Of a stretch of 45,705 bases of DNA, positions 41,181 to 45,705 are shown in pieces. How positions within the stretch are numbered: position 1 is the first letter of the stretch; every line of letters starts with the position of its first letter. The notes under the pieces are model-generated. The model saw only the letters and a program-made list of their open reading frames with translations, searched no databases and was not told where the DNA came from. The DNA lies in contig CAJUFM010000018.1 of NCBI GenBank assembly GCA_910585745.1, positions 1 through 45,705 on the forward strand, in the 5' to 3' direction. Both the position numbers and the translations under genes were made by a program. Source of the DNA: an uncultured Eubacterium sp. Its GTDB lineage: Bacteria; Bacillota; Clostridia; Lachnospirales; Lachnospiraceae.

Positions 41181-43523
41181 ATGAAAAGAAAAGTACTGAT
41201 AGCGGGAGCTGTGGCGGCACTGGGGATTGTGTTGGGAACGGCTGGCAATGCAGAAAATTCACAGGCTGCTGCAAAATATACCATTTCAAAATCGACAAAG
41301 CCTTATAACAGTTCATATCGAAGGCTGAAAAGCTATAATAGCAAGACGAAACATTATTATACCATTAAGTCTTACCTGGAGCGCCTTAAGAGCAAGGGGG
41401 GAGGTACTCTGGTTCTGAAAAAGGGAACTTACAAAGTGTGCTCTACGCTTGTAGTCCCGTCTAACGTAACGATCCAGCTGAAAAATGGAGCGAAGATCAA
41501 GAAAACTAATGTGACGGGAAGTTCGGCCCTGAAGCCGTCCAAAACACTCTTTAAGCTCAGCGATACCAAGGCAAAAAATTATAAAGGGACCAAAAAAGTA
41601 ACCATCACCGGTAGTAAGAATGCCACCATTGATTTGGGGAAGGTACCGAATGCTATTGGAATTGATCTTAGCCATAATTATTATGTCACCGTCTCCGGAA
41701 TCAAATTCCGTGGAAAAAAAGGCGGTACATATATTAATATCGCCGGAAGCAAGAGAGTCCGTGTTGAAAAATGTACCTTTGCCAATGGAGAAAAGAAATC
41801 TGGAGATAAATACAAAGCTGCATTGACGATCAATTCGGTTGGGGCAGTTCCATGTGAAAATGTAAAGGTTTTGTCCAATACCTTTACCGGACTGGAAAAT
41901 GGAGTTGCTTCCACAAAATATAAAAAGGCTAAGTATTCCACTAAAATAGCCATCCAGAAAAATACCTTTACCGATATGGAAAGCTCTGCTGTCCAGGGTA
42001 AGATGTGGAATGCGCCGGTTATTTCTAATAACACGGTAAAACAAAAGGACAATACGATTTCAGCGGCTACGGCATTTAAGCTTTACAGCATGTCAGAACC
42101 CGCTATCACAGGAAATAAGATCAGTGGCTGCCGCTACCCGATCTCTTTTAACCGCTCTTCCAGCATTAACAATGTGGTTTCAGGGACAAAGATCGAGCAG
42201 ATGAAAAACAATACCGTGAGCAACCTGGGACATTACTATGTATTGTACAAAAATGGATCAACTTCCAGACTGTTTTATTTCCAGACAAAAGAAGACAATA
42301 ATTTCACCGTATCCCCAAGTTCCAAGCCTTACCGGGAACACTACGATGACCAGTCGGCATACACGGCAAATGGCGGCCAGACCAAGACATATTTTATGCT
42401 CCGTTCTTACATGGAGCAGCTGGAGTACGCAGGCGGCGGTACCATCACGCTGACAGCCGGAACCTATACCCTCAGCCATTCAGTATGTATTCCTTCCAAT
42501 GTGACGGTAAATCTTTCCGACGGGGTAAAGGTGCAGAAAGTAAAAGCGGTAAATACCAACCTTGCTACCAACAAGACAATGTTTGAGATCGTTCCTCCAT
42601 CCAAAGAAGGGGTAAAGGATTCTGTGGGCGGCTACAATGGTTCCCAGAACGTGACGATACAGGGAACGGGTTCAGCGGTGATCGACTGTGACAATGTAGT
42701 CAATGCTATGGCAGTGGTAATGGGACATGCCCGCAACGTAAATATCCGCAATATTGCATTTACCAATGAGTATGGTTCACATTTTATTGAGTTGAATTCA
42801 TCCCAGAATGTCAATATTGAGAATTGTTCCTTTACGGATTTCCGGATCTATGATAACAAGAGCCATAAAGAGGCGATCAATATTGATACCACGGATTCTA
42901 ATAACAACGGATTCAACTATGAGTGGTCCAACCATGACCGCACGGCATGCAACACGGTAAATATCAATAATTGTATTTTTACCAATATGGGCGTGGCAGT
43001 GGGAAGCCACACATACTCTGTAAATACAGCAAACCAGCAGGTTTATCATGAAAATGTAACGATCCAGAATTGTAAGACAAACCAGACATACAATGCGGCG
43101 ATCCGTATCTGGAACTGGAGAAATGCAGTGATCAAGAACAATTCTTTCCTGGGAGTCCAGGGGCTGGAGGACAATAAAGGGTATAACTATACATGTATCC
43201 TTGTACGAGGCGCTGTGAATCCGACGATCACTGGCAATACATTCAGCAAGGGCGGAGTGAAGAAATATTATGCGGTTGTGATCCGTATGCAGTCATCTGC
43301 CGAGGTCGAGGCGGCTGTCAATGCCGGGTATGCAGATACGATCTGCGAGATTTCTCCTCAGAACCTTGAAGATTTGAAGAACAATACGGTTCTCGAGGGA
43401 TGCCATAAGAAATACCGGATCATCAATGCAGACGGTTCTGCTACCGGAGATTATTTTAAAGACTCTTCTGCAGCAGAAGATGGAGATTCTTCTGTATCCG
43501 GGGACGGGCCAGACGGAGAATAA
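41181..43523 (+). CDS. Secreted right-handed parallel beta-helix protein
   Basis: 780 residues. A signal peptide (KRKVLIAGAVAALGIVLGT, cut near A32) leads to two homologous halves. Half 1 opens SKSTKPYNSSYRRLKSYNSK, KSYLERLKSKGGGTLVLKKG, TYKVCSTLVVPSNVTIQLKN; half 2 opens SPSSKPYREHYDDQSAYTAN, RSYMEQLEYAGGGTITLTAG, TYTLSHSVCIPSNVTVNLSD. Each continues into PbH1-type turns (VRVEKCTFAN, VNIENCSFTDF, PTITGNTFSKGG). This is the pectate-lyase fold, usual for polysaccharide lyases and hydrolases, but no catalytic set can be named. The tail is acidic with no LPxTG. Co-transcribed with the sulfotransferase-like gene. Confidence 0.82.
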   Translation: MKRKVLIAGAVAALGIVLGTAGNAENSQAAAKYTISKSTKPYNSSYRRLKSYNSKTKHYYTIKSYLERLKSKGGGTLVLKKGTYKVCSTLVVPSNVTIQLKNGAKIKKTNVTGSSALKPSKTLFKLSDTKAKNYKGTKKVTITGSKNATIDLGKVPNAIGIDLSHNYYVTVSGIKFRGKKGGTYINIAGSKRVRVEKCTFANGEKKSGDKYKAALTINSVGAVPCENVKVLSNTFTGLENGVASTKYKKAKYSTKIAIQKNTFTDMESSAVQGKMWNAPVISNNTVKQKDNTISAATAFKLYSMSEPAITGNKISGCRYPISFNRSSSINNVVSGTKIEQMKNNTVSNLGHYYVLYKNGSTSRLFYFQTKEDNNFTVSPSSKPYREHYDDQSAYTANGGQTKTYFMLRSYMEQLEYAGGGTITLTAGTYTLSHSVCIPSNVTVNLSDGVKVQKVKAVNTNLATNKTMFEIVPPSKEGVKDSVGGYNGSQNVTIQGTGSAVIDCDNVVNAMAVVMGHARNVNIRNIAFTNEYGSHFIELNSSQNVNIENCSFTDFRIYDNKSHKEAINIDTTDSNNNGFNYEWSNHDRTACNTVNINNCIFTNMGVAVGSHTYSVNTANQQVYHENVTIQNCKTNQTYNAAIRIWNWRNAVIKNNSFLGVQGLEDNKGYNYTCILVRGAVNPTITGNTFSKGGVKKYYAVVIRMQSSAEVEAAVNAGYADTICEISPQNLEDLKNNTVLEGCHKKYRIINADGSATGDYFKDSSAAEDGDSSVSGDGPDGE

Positions 43524-43538
43524 ATGGGATCATTTAAC

Positions 43539-43576
43539 AGGAATGTGGGGTTGCCAATTGACAATCCCACATTCCT
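43539..43576. other. Inverted repeat overlapping the greA promoter
   Basis: AGGAATGTGGG (43539-43549) pairs perfectly with CCCACATTCCT (43566-43576), with TTG/CAA inside. No T-run. It covers the -35 box, so it could be a terminator for the upstream gene, an operator, or both. Confidence 0.65.
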
Positions 43577-43586
43577 ACGTTATAAT
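43558..43586 (+). promoter_or_regulatory. Perfect consensus promoter of greA-lysS
   Basis: TTGACA (43558-43563), 17 bases, TATAAT (43581-43586): an exact sigma-A consensus. Confidence 0.88.
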
Positions 43587-43658
43587 GAAACGATGTAGAA
43601 TTAATTTCGATGTGCATGTCTTTTGAGGCTTTGTACAGGAATGGAGGAAATGGATAAC

Positions 43659-44141
43659 ATGGCTGAAGTGAAGAAAAATATTTTGACAGAGGAAGGGTTA
43701 AAGGCTCTGGAAGAGGAACTGCAGGATCTGAAGGTGAACCGTCGTAAAGAGGTGGCACAGAAGATCAAAGAGGCGAGGGAACAGGGAGACTTATCGGAGA
43801 ATGCAGAATACGATGCAGCCAAGGAAGAGCAGCGGGATATAGAACTTCGTATTGAAGAGATTGATAAAATATTAAAAAATGCTGAGCTGGTTGTGGATGA
43901 TGATATTGATTCCAGCGTCATCAATATCGGATGTACCGTAAAGATCAAGGATCTGGAATTTAAAGAAGATCTGGAATATAAAATTGTTGGTTCTACCGAA
44001 GCAAACAGCCTGAAAGGAAAAATTTCCAATGAGTCTCCGGTGGGAAAAGCTTTGATCGGAGCGAAAAAGGGACAGACAGTAGAGGTAGAAGCACCATCGG
44101 GCATATTGAAATATAAGATTCTGGAAATCACCAAGAGCTGA
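43659..44141 (+). CDS. greA: Transcription elongation factor GreA
   Basis: 160 residues, normal length. GreA enters the polymerase secondary channel and stimulates cleavage of backtracked RNA. The N-terminal coiled coil (ILTEEGLKALEEELQDLKVN) has the acidic tip GDLSENAEYDAAKEEQ (Asp44, Glu47). The C-terminal FKBP-like domain has VGSTEANSLKGKISNESPVG, KALIGAKKGQTVEVEAP. Start at 43659 is chosen for spacing from GGAGG; the in-frame ATG at 43650 is too close to it. lysS follows after 60 bases. Confidence 0.95.
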   Translation: MAEVKKNILTEEGLKALEEELQDLKVNRRKEVAQKIKEAREQGDLSENAEYDAAKEEQRDIELRIEEIDKILKNAELVVDDDIDSSVINIGCTVKIKDLEFKEDLEYKIVGSTEANSLKGKISNESPVGKALIGAKKGQTVEVEAPSGILKYKILEITKS

Positions 44142-44201
44142 TCATAGAATATAAACATACGAGACGGATACAGAAAAGGTAAACAAGAAGGAGAGAGAAA
44201 A

Positions 44202-45680
44202 GTGGCAGAAGATATCAATCAGTTGATGAAGGTCAGGAGAGAAAAACTGGCTGCATTACAGGAAGAGGGAAAAAATCCATTTGAGATTACAAAGTGTGAG
44301 GTGAGCCATCATTCCCAGGAGATCAAAGACCAGTATGATGAGCTTGAGGGAACAGAAGTCACAGTGGCAGGACGTCTTATGTCCAAGAGAGTTATGGGAA
44401 AGGCGTCATTCTGCAATGTACTTGATAGGGATGGTTCCATTCAGGGCTATGTGGCGAGAGACGAGGTTGGTGAAGACAGCTATAAGGCATTTAAAAAATT
44501 TGATATAGGCGACATCGTGCGGATGGAAGGAAAGGTATTTACTACAAAGATGGGAGAAATCTCCATTCATGTAACCGGAATTGAGCTTCTGAGCAAAAGC
44601 CTTCAGATCCTTCCAGAAAAATTCCACGGTTTGAAGGATACGGATATCCGCTATCGTCAGAGATATGTAGATCTTATCGTAAACCCAGAGGTCCGTGACA
44701 CCTTTATCAAGCGTACCCGTATCATCAGTGAGATCCGTCGTTTTCTCGATGATCAGGGATTCCTGGAAGTGGAGACCCCGGTACTTGTGCCGATGGCTGG
44801 TGGAGCTGCAGCGAGACCTTTTGTGACCCATCACAACACGCTGGACGAGGATCTGAATCTTCGTATTTCCCTGGAACTGTATCTGAAACGGCTGATCGTG
44901 GGCGGACTTGAAAGAGTGTATGAGATTGGACGTGTATTTCGTAATGAAGGCTTGTCGATCCGCCACAATCCAGAATTTACCCTTCTGGAGTGTTATCAGG
45001 CATTTACGGATTATTATGGCATGATGGATCTGGCTGAAAACCTGTACCGTCAGGTCTGCCAGAATGTACTGGGTACTACGAAGATCAGTTATGACGGTGT
45101 GGAGATTGATTTTGCAAAACCATTTGAGCGCCTCACCATGGTAGAGGCTGTGAAAAAATTTGCGGGAGTGGATTTTGACGCCATTCAGGACGTGGAAGCA
45201 GCCAGACAGGCGGCAAAAGACCATCATATCGAGTATGAGGAGAGACATGGTAAGGGCGATATCCTGAACCTGTTCTTTGAAGAGTTCGTGGAGGAAAAAC
45301 TGGACCAGCCGACCTTCATCATGGACCACCCGGTGGAGATCTCTCCCCTTGCGAAGAAAAAGAAAGACAATCCAGAATACACGGAGCGTTTCGAGCTCTT
45401 TATCACCAAGAGGGAAATGTGCAATGCCTTTTCCGAGCTGAACGATCCGATTGACCAGAAGGAACGTTTTATGAAGCAGGAAGAAATGTTTGCCGCAGGG
45501 GATGAGGAAGCCCATCATCTTGACGAAGATTTCATCTGTGCTCTGGAATATGGCATGCCGCCGACGGGAGGCATCGGGTTCGGCATCGACCGGCTGGTGA
45601 TGCTGCTTACAGATTCTGCTGCGATCCGGGATGTGCTGCTGTTCCCGACAATGAAAACGCTTGGCAAAGAAAACCAGTAA
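44202..45680 (+). CDS. lysS: Lysyl-tRNA synthetase (class II)
   Basis: 492 residues. An N-terminal OB anticodon domain (GTEVTVAGRLMSKRVMGKAS, FCNVLDRDGSIQGYVARDEV) precedes the class II core. Motif 1 region: RYRQRYVDLIVNPEVRDTF. Motif 2: YEIGRVFRNEGLSIRHNPEF. Motif 3: GGIGFGIDRLVMLLTDS. All are complete to the usual LLFPTMK end. The start is GTG at 44202 with AAGGAGAG ahead. greA-lysS is a common Firmicute pair. Only 25 bases follow in the window, with no terminator visible. Confidence 0.96.
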   Translation: MAEDINQLMKVRREKLAALQEEGKNPFEITKCEVSHHSQEIKDQYDELEGTEVTVAGRLMSKRVMGKASFCNVLDRDGSIQGYVARDEVGEDSYKAFKKFDIGDIVRMEGKVFTTKMGEISIHVTGIELLSKSLQILPEKFHGLKDTDIRYRQRYVDLIVNPEVRDTFIKRTRIISEIRRFLDDQGFLEVETPVLVPMAGGAAARPFVTHHNTLDEDLNLRISLELYLKRLIVGGLERVYEIGRVFRNEGLSIRHNPEFTLLECYQAFTDYYGMMDLAENLYRQVCQNVLGTTKISYDGVEIDFAKPFERLTMVEAVKKFAGVDFDAIQDVEAARQAAKDHHIEYEERHGKGDILNLFFEEFVEEKLDQPTFIMDHPVEISPLAKKKKDNPEYTERFELFITKREMCNAFSELNDPIDQKERFMKQEEMFAAGDEEAHHLDEDFICALEYGMPPTGGIGFGIDRLVMLLTDSAAIRDVLLFPTMKTLGKENQ

Positions 45681-45705
45681 AATCAAGGGTTTGCGGTACT
45701 TGAAC

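Noticed and set aside
44406..45686. 426-residue frame antisense to lysS
   Set aside because: It lies entirely opposite a highly conserved gene, has no ribosome site and no recognisable motif. The same applies to the long antisense frames opposite rnr (16954-17853) and ftsZ (15211-15951).
1..45705. Prophage, integrative element or insertion sequence
   Set aside because: No integrase, transposase, phage structural gene or attachment-site duplication was found, despite accessory-looking regions.

Overview
The window reads as a chromosomal segment from a Gram-positive anaerobe of the class Clostridia, most likely family Lachnospiraceae. The evidence is protein-level: a clostridial division/cell-wall cluster, BspA-type leucine-rich repeat proteins, Uma2, DUF2225 and DUF6062-type proteins, two SleB-like hydrolases, and GGAGG-type ribosome sites throughout. 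Species cannot be fixed from sequence alone. No tRNA, rRNA, CRISPR array, transposase or integrase was seen.

Layout. (1) 1-3340 is decayed accessory DNA: the tail of an Ig-like surface protein, an intact Uma2 gene with its own promoter, a frameshifted and internally deleted GH115 glycosidase/LRR gene on the minus strand, and the DNA-binding end of an AraC regulator fused head-on to it. (2) 3425-16768 is the division and cell-wall cluster mraZ-rsmH-ftsL-pbpB-spoVD-mraY-murD-ftsW-murA-ftsQ-ftsZ, followed by secG. It is preceded by a promoter carrying MraZ boxes at 10-bp spacing and by a strongly folded leader element. murE, murF, murG and ftsA are not here. (3) 16900-20281 holds rnr, smpB and a SleB-like hydrolase. 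(4) 20296-20870 is a repeat- and hairpin-rich gap with a possible leader peptide. (5) 20868-27550 is an AT-richer accessory operon: a secreted protein with two cellulose-binding-like domains and a helveticin J-like C-terminal domain, a secreted LRR protein, two FtsX/MacB-type permeases and their ATPase. This is the most likely undescribed system in the window.

(6) 27663-34295 holds thrC, a eukaryotic-type hisA, a second SleB-like hydrolase, a GH25 lysozyme, glnS and a DUF2225 protein. (7) 34319-35907 holds a metal-efflux-type permease convergent with a cysteine-motif DUF6062-type protein. (8) 36050-38107 is groES-groEL under a CIRCE operator. (9) 38172-38859 has a tandem repeat and a small membrane protein. 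(10) 38997-43523 is a two-gene unit: arylsulfotransferase-like protein plus a large secreted beta-helix protein. (11) 43558-45680 is greA-lysS behind a perfect consensus promoter.

How the genes work together: block 2 makes lipid intermediates and septal peptidoglycan and builds the Z ring, with MraZ as likely self-regulator. rnr and smpB belong to RNA quality control and ribosome rescue. The two SleB-like hydrolases and the GH25 enzyme are wall-remodelling functions. Block 5 looks like a toxin or adhesin with a dedicated transporter, by analogy with bacteriocin/ABC operons; this is inference.
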